A stretch of 64,000 nucleotides of DNA, from contig NZ_JAPEOS010000002.1 in NCBI RefSeq assembly GCF_026340975.1, positions 1,609,001 to 1,673,000 of the forward strand. Reading direction: 5' to 3'. The notes under the pieces are model-generated. The model saw only the letters and a list, made by a program, of their open reading frames with translations, made no database searches and was not told the origin of the DNA. The stretch comes from Streptomyces sp. NBC_01214. GTDB lineage: Bacteria > Actinomycetota > Actinomycetes > Streptomycetales > Streptomycetaceae. Below are positions 18,172-28,100 of this stretch, one piece after another. Position 1 is the stretch's first letter. Each line of letters starts with the position of its first letter. Both the position numbers and the translations under genes were made by a program.

Positions 18172-18771
18172 ATGGCGAAATCCGGTACGACGACCCAGGG
18201 GCTGCGCACGGCGATCGAGCGCAGCGGCTACTACCCGGCCCTCGTGGCCGAGGCCGTGGAGGCCGCGGTGGGCGGCGAGCCGATTTCGTCGTACCTGGTC
18301 CACCAGGAGACGACCTTCGACTCCAACGAGGTACGCCGTCACGTCACCGTGCTGGTCCTGACCGGCAACCGCTTCATCGTCAGCCACACCGACGAGCAGG
18401 CCGCCGACGCCGGGTCCCCCTCCCCGTACGCGACCACCTCCACCGAGTCGGTCAAGCTGTCCAGCATCTCCTCCGTGGTGCTCAGCCGCGTCGTCGCCAA
18501 CCCGGAGTCCTACACCCCGGGCACCCTGCCCCGCGAGGTCGTCCTGACCATCGGCTGGGGCGCGGTCTCCCGGATCGACCTGGAGCCGGCCGCCTGCGGC
18601 GACCCGAACTGCGACTCCGACCACGGCTACACCGGCAACTCCACCGCCGACGACCTGAGCCTTCGGGTCAGCGAAGCCGGCGACGGGCCGGAGGCGGTGC
18701 GCCAGACCCTGGTCTTCGCGCAGGCCCTCAGCGAGGCCACGGCGGCGACGTCCTCCCCCTCCGCCCGCTGA
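18172..18771 (+). CDS. DUF5998-family protein
   Basis: A 199-residue soluble protein of a family conserved in Streptomyces and relatives, with no known activity. A C-x5-C pair in AACGDPNCDSDH near residue 145 could bind a metal, and the N-terminal half resembles a sensor-like fold (VTVLVLTGNRFIVSHTDE). The start at ATG 18172 (MAKSG) is chosen over ATG 18163 because a -10 hexamer TAGGAT covers 18159-18164, which would overlap the upstream codon and leaves seven bases to 18172: a leaderless transcript. Its TGA overlaps the ATG of the next gene (TGATG), so the two are translationally coupled. Confidence 0.8.
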   Translation: MAKSGTTTQGLRTAIERSGYYPALVAEAVEAAVGGEPISSYLVHQETTFDSNEVRRHVTVLVLTGNRFIVSHTDEQAADAGSPSPYATTSTESVKLSSISSVVLSRVVANPESYTPGTLPREVVLTIGWGAVSRIDLEPAACGDPNCDSDHGYTGNSTADDLSLRVSEAGDGPEAVRQTLVFAQALSEATAATSSPSAR

Positions 18772-19973
18772 TGGCGTACTCCGCGGCACAGGAGTGGCCC
18801 GAGCCGGAGCTGCTGGACCTCGCGGGCGCCCCCGTCCCGGAGTACGGCGCCGGATCGCTCGCCGACCTGCTGCCCACGCTCGTGGCGGGCCAGGGCGTCC
18901 CCGGTTTCACCGCCGCCATCACCGAGCTGACCCCGGCCGACCGGAACTGCGTGTTCCTGGTCGACGGCATGGGCTGGGAGCAGATCAAGGCCCACCCGGA
19001 CGAGGCCCCGTACCTCACCTCCCTGCTCGGCAGCTCGCGCGGCGGCACCGGACGCCCGATCACCGCGGGCTTCCCGGCGACCACCGCCACCTCGCTCGCC
19101 TCCGTGGGCACCGGCCTGCCGCCGGCCCGCCACGGCCTGCCCGGCTACGCCGTCCGCAACCCCGCCACCGGCGAACTCATGAACCAGCTCCGCTGGCACC
19201 CGTGGACCTCGCCGAAGCCCTGGCAGCCGTACCCGACCGTCTTCCAGCAGGCCGACAAGGCCGGGGTGGCGACCGCCCAGGTGTCCTCGCCCGCCTTCCA
19301 GACCACCCCGCTCACCAAGATCGCACTGAGCGGCGGCACCTTCCTCGGCCGGATGACCGGCGAGGAGCGGATGGACCTGGCGGCCGAGCGCCTCGCGGCC
19401 GGTGACCGCTCGCTCGTCTACACCTACTTCAGCGAGCTCGACGGGGCCGGCCACCGGCACGGCGTGGACTCCGACGCCTGGCGCGGCCAGCTGATGCTGG
19501 TCGACCGGCTCGTCCAGCGGCTCGCCGAGCAGCTGCCGCCGCGCACCGCCCTGTACGTGACCGCGGACCACGGCATGGTCGACGTCCCCTTCGACGAGGA
19601 CTCCCGGATCGACTTCGACGAGGACTGGGAGCTGAGCGCCGGCGTCGCACTGCTGGGCGGCGAGGGCCGGGCCCGGCACGTGTACGCGGTGCCGGGCGCC
19701 GAGGCCGACGTGCTGACCGTGTGGCGCGAGGTGCTCGGCGACCGGTTCTGGGTCGCGAGCCGCGAAGAGGCCCTGGAACTGGGCTGGTTCGGCACGCCGG
19801 GGGAGTGCGACGAGCGCGTGCTCGGGCGCATCGGCGACGTGGTGGCGGCCGCCCAGGCCGATGTCGCGATCACCGCCTCGCGCAACGAGCCGAACGAATC
19901 CGCCCTCGCCGGAATGCACGGCTCCATGACCGCGGCGGAGCAGCTCGTCCCGCTGCTCGAAATCCGCACCTGA
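18771..19973 (+). CDS. Alkaline-phosphatase-superfamily (nucleotide pyrophosphatase/PDE-like) protein
   Basis: A 400-residue metal-dependent hydrolase of the ENPP/AlkP fold, without a signal peptide. The first metal-binding Asp is in VFLVDGMGWE near residue 65, the nucleophile Thr region in FPATTATSLASVGTG near 103, Asp/His ligands in FSELDGAGHRHG near 222, and the final pair in YVTADHGM near 266. Such enzymes cleave phosphodiesters or nucleotides; the true substrate is unknown. It is coupled to the DUF5998 gene by a TGATG overlap, a pair conserved in Streptomyces, so the two proteins may work together (inference). Confidence 0.82.
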   Translation: MAYSAAQEWPEPELLDLAGAPVPEYGAGSLADLLPTLVAGQGVPGFTAAITELTPADRNCVFLVDGMGWEQIKAHPDEAPYLTSLLGSSRGGTGRPITAGFPATTATSLASVGTGLPPARHGLPGYAVRNPATGELMNQLRWHPWTSPKPWQPYPTVFQQADKAGVATAQVSSPAFQTTPLTKIALSGGTFLGRMTGEERMDLAAERLAAGDRSLVYTYFSELDGAGHRHGVDSDAWRGQLMLVDRLVQRLAEQLPPRTALYVTADHGMVDVPFDEDSRIDFDEDWELSAGVALLGGEGRARHVYAVPGAEADVLTVWREVLGDRFWVASREEALELGWFGTPGECDERVLGRIGDVVAAAQADVAITASRNEPNESALAGMHGSMTAAEQLVPLLEIRT

Positions 19974-20048
19974 CCTTCGTCGACCGGCCACCCGGCCCGG
20001 CCACCGCCCACCACCTGCCCCCACGACCCGAAAGGTCCCGTACTTCCC

Positions 20049-20699
20049 ATGCCCGAGCTGGTGTTCTTCTCCGGAACGATGGACTGCGGAAAGAGCACTC
20101 TGGCGCTCCAGATCGCCCACAACCGTGACGCGCGGGGACTCCAGGGCGTGATCTTCACCCGTGACGACCGGGCGGGCGAGGGCAAGCTGTCCTCCCGTCT
20201 CGGGTTGGTGACGGAGGCGGTCGAGGCGCCGGAGGGCATGGACCTGTACGCGTACCTGGTCGCGCAGATCTCCCAGGGCGGCAGGGCGGACTACGTGATC
20301 GTGGACGAGGCCCAGTTCCTGGCCCCCGTCCAGATCGATCAACTGGCGCGCATCGTGGACGACTTGGACATGGACGTCTTCGCCTTCGGCATCACGACGG
20401 ACTTCCGGACGAAGCTCTTCCCGGGCTCGCAGCGCCTGATCGAGCTGGCGGACCGGCTGGAGCAGCTCCAGGTGGAGGCCCTGTGCTGGTGCGGTGCCCG
20501 CGCCACGCACAACGCCCGTACGGTGGGCGGGGAGATGGTCGTCGAGGGCGCCCAGGTGGTGGTCGGCGACGTGAACCGCCCGGCCGGCGAGATCGGCTAC
20601 GAGGTCCTCTGCCGCCGCCACCACCGCAAGCGGATGACCTCGGCCGCGGCCCACGCCGGCGCCCTCTCCCCGGACGTGCTCCCCGTCAACCACTCCTGA
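20049..20699 (+). CDS. tdk: Thymidine kinase
   Basis: A 216-residue class II thymidine kinase that phosphorylates thymidine with ATP for salvage. The P-loop GTMDCGKST is near residue 9, the DEAQF Walker B near 91, and a structural zinc site uses CWCGA near 145 with CRRHH near 190. The protein is complete. Its last 51 codons, plus four downstream bases, are repeated with one mismatch at 23927-24084, so the region beyond this gene has been rearranged. A purine stretch GAAAGG precedes the ATG by about 15 bases. It lies 75 bases after the phosphatase-like gene. Confidence 0.93.
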   Translation: MPELVFFSGTMDCGKSTLALQIAHNRDARGLQGVIFTRDDRAGEGKLSSRLGLVTEAVEAPEGMDLYAYLVAQISQGGRADYVIVDEAQFLAPVQIDQLARIVDDLDMDVFAFGITTDFRTKLFPGSQRLIELADRLEQLQVEALCWCGARATHNARTVGGEMVVEGAQVVVGDVNRPAGEIGYEVLCRRHHRKRMTSAAAHAGALSPDVLPVNHS

Positions 20700-20703
20700 C
20701 CGC
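20546..20703 (+). repeat. 158-bp direct repeat, left copy (3' end of tdk)
   Basis: This part of tdk and the four bases after its stop recur at 23927-24084 with a single difference (G at 20678, C at 24059). The copies are in the same orientation and bracket about 3.2 kb of mobile and RHS-derived DNA. The arrangement looks like integration at the 3' end of tdk, or a duplication opened by insertion. Confidence 0.92.
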
Positions 20704-20780
20704 CCTGCGCCTTTCCCGTGATCGTCACTGACATGGTGCATCGCTGGCCTGCCTCGTAGCCGGCCAGGGGCTTAGATGAC

Positions 20781-20867
20781 GCTGGGGTTTGCCCCCGGTT
20801 GTGGACATCTCTTGAAGATCGGATCGTGGGATCCGAGACGGAGGCGTTCTGATGGGTGGTGCCCGGT
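20781..20867 (+). mobile_element. Insertion-sequence end remnant, left
   Basis: This stretch is about 80 percent alike, with small gaps, to 23764-23851: both contain GTGGACATCTCTTGA, TGGGATCCGA and TGGGTG-TGCCCGGT. The right copy runs into an IS3-type orfA start, so this is probably the left end of the same element with its transposase lost. From here to about 21070 no gene can be supported; the remainder is unassigned DNA with no recognisable protein on either strand. Confidence 0.6.
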
Positions 20868-21069
20868 GTTCGGAGAGGTGCGGCGGGCCGAGGCCCCGGT
20901 CGGCGGGGGCGTCTTCCCCCCGAGCTTGCGCTGTTTGACCGAATCGGCTGACCGCGGTGCACGGGCCATGCGCAACGCTCCTGCGATGAGCGACCTCAAG
21001 GCCCGCCGCCTCACTGGCGAAGCCACCATCTCCTCGCAACACCCGACACCACGGGATCAAGCTCTCTCG

Positions 21070-22617
21070 GTTCCACGACGCGCATCCACGCCAACCGCGC
21101 GGGACTTCCCCTGGAGATCACCAGTTCCGACGGGGGCGTCACCACGGTGGAGCGCGACCACCGGGGCCGCCCCGTCAGGATCACCGATCCCGCGGGCAGC
21201 GCACAGCGCTTCACCTGGGATGCCGACGACCGGCTGCTGCACCGCGTCACCGCCGACGGCAGCCGCGAGTCCTGGCGCTGGGACCCTGAGGGCAACTGCC
21301 TCGCCCACATCGACGCCCACGGCGGTGTCACAACCACCGAGTACGGTCACTTCGACAAGCCCCTCGCCCGTATCTCGGCAGATGGGCTCGCCATGAGCTG
21401 CGCTACGACACCGAACTGCGCCTGGTTCAGGTGACCAACCCGCTCGGACAGACATGGAGCTACAGCTACACCACGCGGGACGGCTCGTCGCCGAGGCCGA
21501 CTTCGACGGCCGCCGGACCCACTACGCCTACGATCAGGCAGGCCGTTTGACATCCCGTACGGGTTCTCAGGGGGTGTCGGCCGCGTACACGTGGGACTCC
21601 ATGGACCGGTTGACCTCCCGCGAGATCGAAGGGCACCTCGTTCGCTACACCTACGACCGTGCTGGCGAACTCGTCTCCGCCCGGTCGCCGGGCTCCGCCG
21701 TCGTCAAGGAACGCGACGCCATGGGACGGCTGATCTCCGAAACCGTCGACGGCCGCACCAGCCGCTACAGCTACGACCTGCTGGGCCGCCGTCTCGCGCG
21801 CACCACGCCCTCAGGTGCTGTCAGCCACACCACCTACACCGAAGCGGGCGACCGCCTCTCGCTCACGACCGACGGACACACGACCGCCTTCACCCACGAC
21901 GTACTCGGCCGTGAACTGACCCGCACCTGGGGATCGCCGTCGGCCCCCGTCTCCCTGCATACGACGTGGGACAACCGCAGCCGGCCCATCAGCCAGTCAG
22001 TGACCAGCGGCAGCACCGCCTCGCCCGTCCGGAACTACACGTATCGCCCTGACGGTTACCCGGTGCGGATCACGGAGTCGGTAGCCGGGGCCAGGTGGGA
22101 CAAGCAGATCTCACTCGACCCCATGATGGGGCGACCGCTCAGCATCGAAGCACCCGGCTGGACGGAGACGTACGCGTACGACGGCGCGGGCAACCAGACT
22201 CAGGCCGACTGGCCACGAGCAGCCGGCCACAGCGAAGCCCGTGGGCCCCGCACCTACCTCGGAACCCGTGTGACATCCGCTGGCGCTGTCACCTACGAAC
22301 ACGACGCCGCAGGCCGCGTCGTCATGCGACGGTGCGCCAGACTCTCCCGCAAGCCCGACATCTGGCGTTACGCATACGACGCCGAAGACCACCTGGTTTC
22401 CTGCACCACCCCGGACGGCACCTTGTGGCAGTACACGTATGACCCACTGGGACGGCGTACCGCCAAACACCGCGTGTCCCCTGACGGCCTGGGGCCGATC
22501 TACGAGGGAACCAACCCCATACCCATCCGTCTGGACTTCACAGCATTCGGGAACAAGGGCTTCACCTTCACCCACAGCCTCGAGAATCCTGCGGCCGGCG
22601 TCAGAACCGGCGTGTAA
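21070..22617 (+). pseudogene. Truncated, frameshifted RHS-repeat toxin fragment
   Basis: YD/RHS repeats can be read in three successive frames. From about 21070 to 21400 the frame matches the central repeats of the intact RHS protein downstream (NRAGLPLEITSSDGGVTT). Then HELRYDTELRLVQVTNPLGQ continues in another frame, and from about 21465 the third frame (AGRLVAEADFDGRRT) runs to 22617. So there are at least two frameshifts. The N-terminal secretion part is absent, and at the 3' end the RHS core (DPXG motif) and toxin tip are missing. It is a paralogue of the intact gene at 25189, not a copy of it. The DUF1963-like gene after it looks like the immunity gene left behind. Confidence 0.8.
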
Positions 22618-22647
22618 CACCGGCCCCGAACAGCAAGTGAGGATCGC

Positions 22648-23736
22648 ATGACCCGCACCACCCCGCCCCGCCCGGTCGACGCCGAGGCCTTGTTCCCCGC
22701 ACTCGCCGACTACCGCCGTACCAGCACCCGCCTCCACCCGCGCCACGGCTCCCCGAAAGCTAACGACAGTTCGGTAGCCGGCCCGTTCCTGTGGCCCGCC
22801 GACGAGCCGTGGCCCGTGTGCACCGCGGTCCACCCGAAAGGCAGGGGGCACCGTCTGTCGGACGTGCGCCTCCAGCGGCGGATCCTCGACGAGGCATGGC
22901 ACCGCGATCCCAGGTCGGGTCCTACGGACGCGGAACGCGAGGTCTTGGATAGCCTCCAGCCAGGACCGTGCGCCCCGCAGATCGGCGACGCTGACCCGAT
23001 TCCGCTGCTCGCCGTCGCACAGCTCTTCGCCCGTGACGTCCCCGACCTCACCGGACCAGAAGGCTGTGACCTGCTCCAGGTCCTCTGGTGCCCTTTCGAA
23101 GTGCACGGTCCCGACCGGACTATCGACGTCGTGCTGAAGTGGCGGCGCTCCCAGGACGTGCACGACGTCCTCGCCGTGGTCCCGGAACCGGCGGCGGTGG
23201 GCAGGGCCGAATGCGTACCGAACACGTGCGTGCTCCACCCCGAACGCGTGGTGGAGCACGAGTACGAAGGTCTCCTGGATGAGGAGCTTCAGGAGGCCAT
23301 CGAAACGTGGGAAGTGGGAGACGACGAAGAGGACGATGACGCCTTCGACTCCTGCGCCCCCTCCAGCTTCGACACCTACGAGGAGTACGAGGCTGCCATG
23401 GCCGTCGCACGCGCGGATGAGGATGACGAGGTCACCTACCGGGGCGATCTGTCCATCGCGCCCGGTTGGAAGGTCGGCGGCTTCGCCTCGTGGCACCTCA
23501 CCGACCCGGCGCACATCGCTTGTGGAGTATGCGGAGCACCTATGCCGCCCCTGCTCACCGTGGCCGTCAGCGAATGGGACGGAGCCTCGGAGAGCTGGAT
23601 CCCGCTGGAGGATCAGGACTCCCTGCCGGACAGCCGGATCAGCGACCCGACCGGCGTCTACCTCGGCCGCGGCCTCATGCGCGTCCACACGTGCCCCGCC
23701 ACCCCTACGCATCCGCACCGGCTCAGCTTCCAGTAG
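22648..23736 (+). CDS. DUF1963-like protein, probable orphan immunity protein
   Basis: A 362-residue acidic cytoplasmic protein, with a very acidic stretch (GDDEEDDDAFDS) near residue 226. The parts PFLWPADEPWPVC near 45 and LPLLAVAQLF with CDLLQVLWCPFE near 130-150, and the later KVGGFASWHLTD with CGVCGAPMPPLL near 290, follow the layout of DUF1963/YwqG-type proteins, which are frequent immunity or accessory genes of polymorphic toxins. The CxxC-type cysteines suggest metal binding. GTGAGGA lies seven or so bases before the ATG. It directly follows the degraded RHS gene, so it may protect against a toxin no longer encoded here (inference). Confidence 0.65.
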   Translation: MTRTTPPRPVDAEALFPALADYRRTSTRLHPRHGSPKANDSSVAGPFLWPADEPWPVCTAVHPKGRGHRLSDVRLQRRILDEAWHRDPRSGPTDAEREVLDSLQPGPCAPQIGDADPIPLLAVAQLFARDVPDLTGPEGCDLLQVLWCPFEVHGPDRTIDVVLKWRRSQDVHDVLAVVPEPAAVGRAECVPNTCVLHPERVVEHEYEGLLDEELQEAIETWEVGDDEEDDDAFDSCAPSSFDTYEEYEAAMAVARADEDDEVTYRGDLSIAPGWKVGGFASWHLTDPAHIACGVCGAPMPPLLTVAVSEWDGASESWIPLEDQDSLPDSRISDPTGVYLGRGLMRVHTCPATPTHPHRLSFQ

Positions 23737-23763
23737 ACGAGCCTTCCCGACTGGTGACGTGTT

Positions 23764-23926
23764 CCTTGGGATTTGCCCCGGTTGGTGGACATCTCTTGAC
23801 GATCGGCCCCTGGGATCCGATGTGGAGGTGTCCTGGTGGGTGTTGCCCGGTAGGAACAGGAGTTCAAGCAGGGCGCCGTCGAGCTGGTGTGGTCCAGCAG
23901 GCGGACCGTCAACTGGGCCGCGAAGG
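23764..23926 (+). mobile_element. IS3-family element remnant, right, with start of orfA
   Basis: The first 88 bases match the remnant at 20781. After TGCCCGGT an IS3-type OrfA N-terminus can be read (EQEFKQGAVELVWSSRRTV then NWAAK), preceded by an in-frame TAG, so it cannot be expressed from the nearby GTG. The coding sequence is cut at 23926, exactly where the duplicated end of tdk begins. No orfB and no right-hand inverted repeat are seen. Confidence 0.65.
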
Positions 23927-24084
23927 GGGCGCCCAGGTGGTGGTCGGCGACGTGAACCGCCCGGCCGGCGAGATCGGCTACGAGGTCCTCTGCCGCCGCC
24001 ACCACCGCAAGCGGATGACCTCGGCCGCGGCCCACGCCGGCGCCCTCTCCCCGGACGTCCTCCCCGTCAACCACTCCTGACCGC
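23927..24084 (+). pseudogene. Duplicated 3' fragment of thymidine kinase
   Basis: The last 51 codons of tdk, its stop and four further bases, 157 of 158 positions identical to 20546-20703. There is no start codon or promoter, so it is a non-functional scar. The one difference is silent for the family motif. The DNA after it (24085-24227) contains no gene and presumably carries the promoter of the toxin operon. Confidence 0.92.
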
Positions 24085-24227
24085 GGCGAACGCCCGGCCG
24101 GGGGCCGGCTCTCCGAGGCTCCGCCCCGTTTGCCGACGGCCGTACCGGAACCGTTCGACGCCTGCGTGTCTCTTAGTAACGTATGCGAATCGGGGGTTGC
24201 CCACCGCCCTCGGGGACAGGGGACACA

Positions 24228-24632
24228 ATGGGACTGCCTGAGGAGATAGCCGCCATGCGGGGCGGGTCCGGGCATTCGGGTCGTTTGCTGGGTGAATTCC
24301 GCCGTACTCCGCTGCTGGTGCCGCTGTCGGAGGGTGATGACGGCGGTCTGATGTCCGGGTGGCAGGGCGGCGTCCGCTGGATCTACGCGTTCACCGACGA
24401 GGGGGCGCTGGCCCGTTTCGCGGAGGCGCGCGGTGCCGGTCCCGGCACCGCCGCCGGGGCCCGTGAGTGGGAGTACCTCTCGATCCTGGGCGCGCGTCTC
24501 CTCGATGCGGTGATCCCCACGGTCGACGGCCCGACCGGTGTGGCGGTAGATGTGGCGGACGAGGACGCCTCGATGCTGTTCCCGCCGGTCGTGGGCATCG
24601 TGCCCGACGCGTGCGCCGTGGATGCCGTCTGA
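24228..24632 (+). CDS. SseB-like protein heading the RHS toxin operon
   Basis: A 134-residue protein resembling the SseB N-terminal domain: FRRTPLLVPL, then WIYAFTDEGALARFAEARG, then LLDAVIPTVDGPTGVAVD and a final hydrophobic FPPVVGIVPD. SseB-like proteins in actinomycetes often sit beside WXG100/ESX substrates and may act as chaperone or adaptor; the role is inferred. ATG 24228 is chosen for the CAGGGGA just upstream; the frame is open to 24183 without homology. Its TGA overlaps the next ATG (TGATG), the first of three tight junctions in this operon. Confidence 0.7.
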   Translation: MGLPEEIAAMRGGSGHSGRLLGEFRRTPLLVPLSEGDDGGLMSGWQGGVRWIYAFTDEGALARFAEARGAGPGTAAGAREWEYLSILGARLLDAVIPTVDGPTGVAVDVADEDASMLFPPVVGIVPDACAVDAV

Positions 24633-25189
24633 TGGCCGGTGACGGGGACCTCGAGGTCTCGCCTGCCGCGGTCAAGAACATCCAGGACGGTCTGCGCAAG
24701 GCCATCGCCGAGTTGCGTGAGTCGGGGGACGCGGCCGGTGCCTCCCAGGGGGCCGGTTTCAGTGATCTGTCGATGACGGGGATGGAGGCCGGACACATGG
24801 GGCTGGCCACCGACTTCGAGGACTTCTGCGAGCGCTGGGAGTGGGGCGTGCGCAGTCTGGTGCAGAACGCCAGCACCCTGGCCGGGAACCTCGGTATCGC
24901 GGCGGGCACGGTGTGGGAGGAAGAGCAGTACATGCAGGGCGCGTTCAAGGTCGTCGCCAATGCCGCGTACGGCAATCCGCACGCGAGCGAGGACGAGATC
25001 GAGCAGAAGAGCTGGGACGACATCTGGCGGGCGGACGTCTACAAGCCGGACTACAGCGCGGAGTCGTTCGAGAAGAGCCGGCAGGACATCGGGCAGACCT
25101 GGTCGGACACGGGCGACAAGCTGACCTCCAGCGGGCAGATCGGCTCGATCAAGGACTTGCTGGACCAGGCGGGCGGGGGCGGTCACTGA
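24632..25189 (+). CDS. WXG/ESX-like helical protein of the toxin operon
   Basis: A 185-residue, mainly helical, acidic protein without a signal peptide. A W-x-W-G turn (ERWEWGVRS near residue 70) sits between two helices, the pattern of WXG-type type VII secretion partners; the C-terminal half (SWDDIWRADVYKPDYSAESF) is extra. It overlaps both neighbours by TGATG junctions. It likely pairs with the helical N-terminus of the RHS protein to present it to an ESX/type VII system (inference). No secretion machinery genes are in the window. Confidence 0.68.
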   Translation: MAGDGDLEVSPAAVKNIQDGLRKAIAELRESGDAAGASQGAGFSDLSMTGMEAGHMGLATDFEDFCERWEWGVRSLVQNASTLAGNLGIAAGTVWEEEQYMQGAFKVVANAAYGNPHASEDEIEQKSWDDIWRADVYKPDYSAESFEKSRQDIGQTWSDTGDKLTSSGQIGSIKDLLDQAGGGGH

Positions 25190-28100
25190 TGGGCTGGCGG
25201 GACTTCGTACCGGACTCGGCGGAGGACTGGGTCGAGGACCGGGCCGAGGACGTCGGCGACACGATCGAGTGGACCGGCGACAAGGTCGCCGACGTGGCCG
25301 AGGAGGTCGGTCTCGACGAGGCGGGTGACTGGGTCCGCGACAAGAGCCGCTCGGCCGCCAACCAGCTCGGCGCGGACGTCACGGAGCTGGAGCTGGGCCA
25401 GACGGAGGACCCGAACAAGCTGGTCTACGGCAGCGTGTCGAAGATCCGCGCGCAGGTATCGCACCTGAACGACTTCAAGTCCTCCTTCACCACGGTCGGC
25501 AACGGCCTGAAGGGTCTGGAGGGCGACGGTCTGAAGGGCGCGTCGGCGGACGCGTTCCGGGAGGCGATAGCCAAGGAGCCGCCGCGCTGGTTCAAGGCGG
25601 CGGAGGCCTTCGGCAAGGCCGCCGACGCGATGGGCCGCTTCGCGGAGACCGTCGAGTGGGCGCAGGGGCAGGCCAAGGAGGCCCTCGCGGACTACGACCA
25701 CGCCAAGAAGGTCTCGCAGGACGCCCGCACCGCCTACAACAAGTCGATCACCGACTACAAGGCCGCGGTCGAAGCGAAGAAGGACACGCTGCCGCCGCGG
25801 CCGGCCGACGACTTCACCGACCCCGGCGACCCGCTGATCAAGGCCGCCCAGGACAAGCTCGACACCGCGCGCACCCAGCGCAACGAGGTCGCGGAGACGG
25901 TCCGTACGGCGGTCCGGGCGGCCCGCGACGCGGCCCCGCCGAAGCCCTCGTACGCCGAGCAGCTCAAAGACGGCATGGACTATCTGGACCTCGCGCAGAC
26001 CCACCTCGCGGGCGGCGTGATCAAGGGTACGGCGGGCCTCGTCAACTTCGTCCGTTCGGTCAACCCGATGGACCCGTACAACCTGACCCATCCCGCCGAG
26101 TACCTGACCAGCCTCAACTCGACGGTCGCGGGCCTGACGGTGGCGGTCAACGACCCCATGGGCGCGGGCAAGCAGATGCTCGACGAGTTCATGAAGGACC
26201 CCAGCGAGGGCATCGGCAAGTTGCTCCCCGAGCTCGTCGGCTCCAAGGGCCTCGGCGCCCTGAAGAAGACGGCATCGATCGCCAAGCACGCCGACGACCT
26301 CAAGGGACCAGGGCGCAGCCACCTCGACAAGGACGGCCGGGACGGCCCCTCCCGCGACTCGTCCAAGGACAAGGTGTGCGAGGAGGACCCGGTCGACGTC
26401 GCGACCGGCCGCATGATCCTCACCCAGACCGACGTGGCCCTGCCCGGCACCCTGCCGCTCCTCTTCGAGCGGACCTTCGAGTCCTCCTACCGGGCGGGCC
26501 GGTGGTTCGGCCCGGCCTGGGCCAGCACCATCGACCAGCGCCTGGAGATCGACGCCGAGGGCATCGTCTTCCTGCGGGAGGACTCCAGCGTCCTGGCCTA
26601 CCCGCACCCGGCGCCCGGCGTCCCCGTCCAGCCCACGCACGGCCACCGCTGGCCGCTCTCCCGGGACGCCGACGGCGGCGGATACCGCATCACCGACCCC
26701 CGCACCGGCCGTGTGTGGCACTTCGCCGTCCACAGCGACGAGCTGGCGCTCCTGGTGCAGATCGACGACCGCAACGGTAACCACGTGTCCTTCGTCCACG
26801 ACGAGGCCGGCACCCCGCAGGAGGTGGTCCACAGCGGGGGCTACCACCTGAAGCTGACCACGGACCGGGGCAGGATCTCCCGGATCGCCCTGGCCGACGG
26901 GACCGAGATCCTGCGCTACGGCTACGTCGACGGCCACCTCGCAGAGGTCACCAACTCGTCCGGCCGGCCCTTCCGGTTCGGCTACGACGACCACGGCCGC
27001 ATCATCTCCTGGACCGACACCAACGACCGCCACTTCGACTACGTCTACGACGACCGCGACCGCTGCACCGCCCAGTCCGGCACCAACGGCCACCTCAACG
27101 CCCGCTTCGAGTACGGCGACGGCGTCACCACCGTCGTCAACGCCCTCGGGCACCGACGCCGCTACCAGGTCAACGAGCGGGCCCAGATCGTCGCCGAGAC
27201 CGACGCCACCGGCTCCGCCACCCGCTTCACCTACGACCGCTTCAACCGGCTGATCTCCCGGACGGATCCGCTCGGCCGCACCAGCCGCATGGCGTACGAC
27301 GAGGAGGGCCGGCTGGTCTCCCTGGTCCGGCCGGACGGCCGCGAGGCCACCGCCCGGTACGGCGATCAGGGAGGCCCGACCCACCTCACCCGCCACGACG
27401 GCACCACGGTCCGCCGGACCTACGACGAGCGCGGCAACATCACCTCCGCCACGGACAGCGCCCGCAGCGCCACCACCTTCACCTACGACGAGCGCGGCAA
27501 CCTTGCGTCGCTGACCGACGCACTCGGCCGCACCACCACCATCCACTGCGACCGCGCGGGACTGCCGCTGGAGATCACCGACCCGCTGGGAGCCGTGACC
27601 CGCTACCGGCGCGACGCCTTCGGACGCCCCGTCGCCGTCACGGACCCGCTCGGCAACACCGCCCGGCTGGCCTGGAGCACCGAGGGCCGCCTGCTGCGCC
27701 GTACCGAACCGGACGGCACCGAGCAGTCCTGGGAGTACGACGGCGAGGGCAACTGCGTCCGCCACACGGATGCCCTGGGCGGAGTCACCTCCTACGAGTA
27801 CGGCGACTTCGACCTCCTGGTGGCACGCACCGGGCCCGACAGGGTGCGCCACACCTTCGAACACGACGCCGACCTGCAGCTCACCCGGGTCACCAACCCC
27901 CAGGGCCTGCACTGGTCGTACACCTACGACCCGGCCGGCCGGCTGATCGCCGAGACCGACTTCGACGGCCGGACCGTGGCGTACGGCTACGACGCGGCGG
28001 GCGTGCTGGCGAGCCGGACCAATGCCCTGGGGCGGACCGTCTACCACCGCAACGATCTCGGGCAGATCGTCCGCCGGGAGTGCGACGGGGCGGTCACCAC

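Noticed and set aside
20704..21070. Possible transposase on the minus strand between tdk and the RHS remnant
   Set aside because: A fragment weakly recalls an IS5-type segment, but no catalytic motif or consistent frame could be shown.
22111..23718. 535-codon minus-strand frame opposite the RHS remnant and DUF1963 gene
   Set aside because: No recognisable domain; the plus-strand frames have homology and ribosome binding sites.
20546..24084. Complete integrative element
   Set aside because: No integrase, excisionase or replication gene lies between the repeats, so only a remnant or scar can be claimed.
24183..24227. Earlier start for the SseB-like gene
   Set aside because: No ribosome binding site, and family-like sequence begins at 24228.
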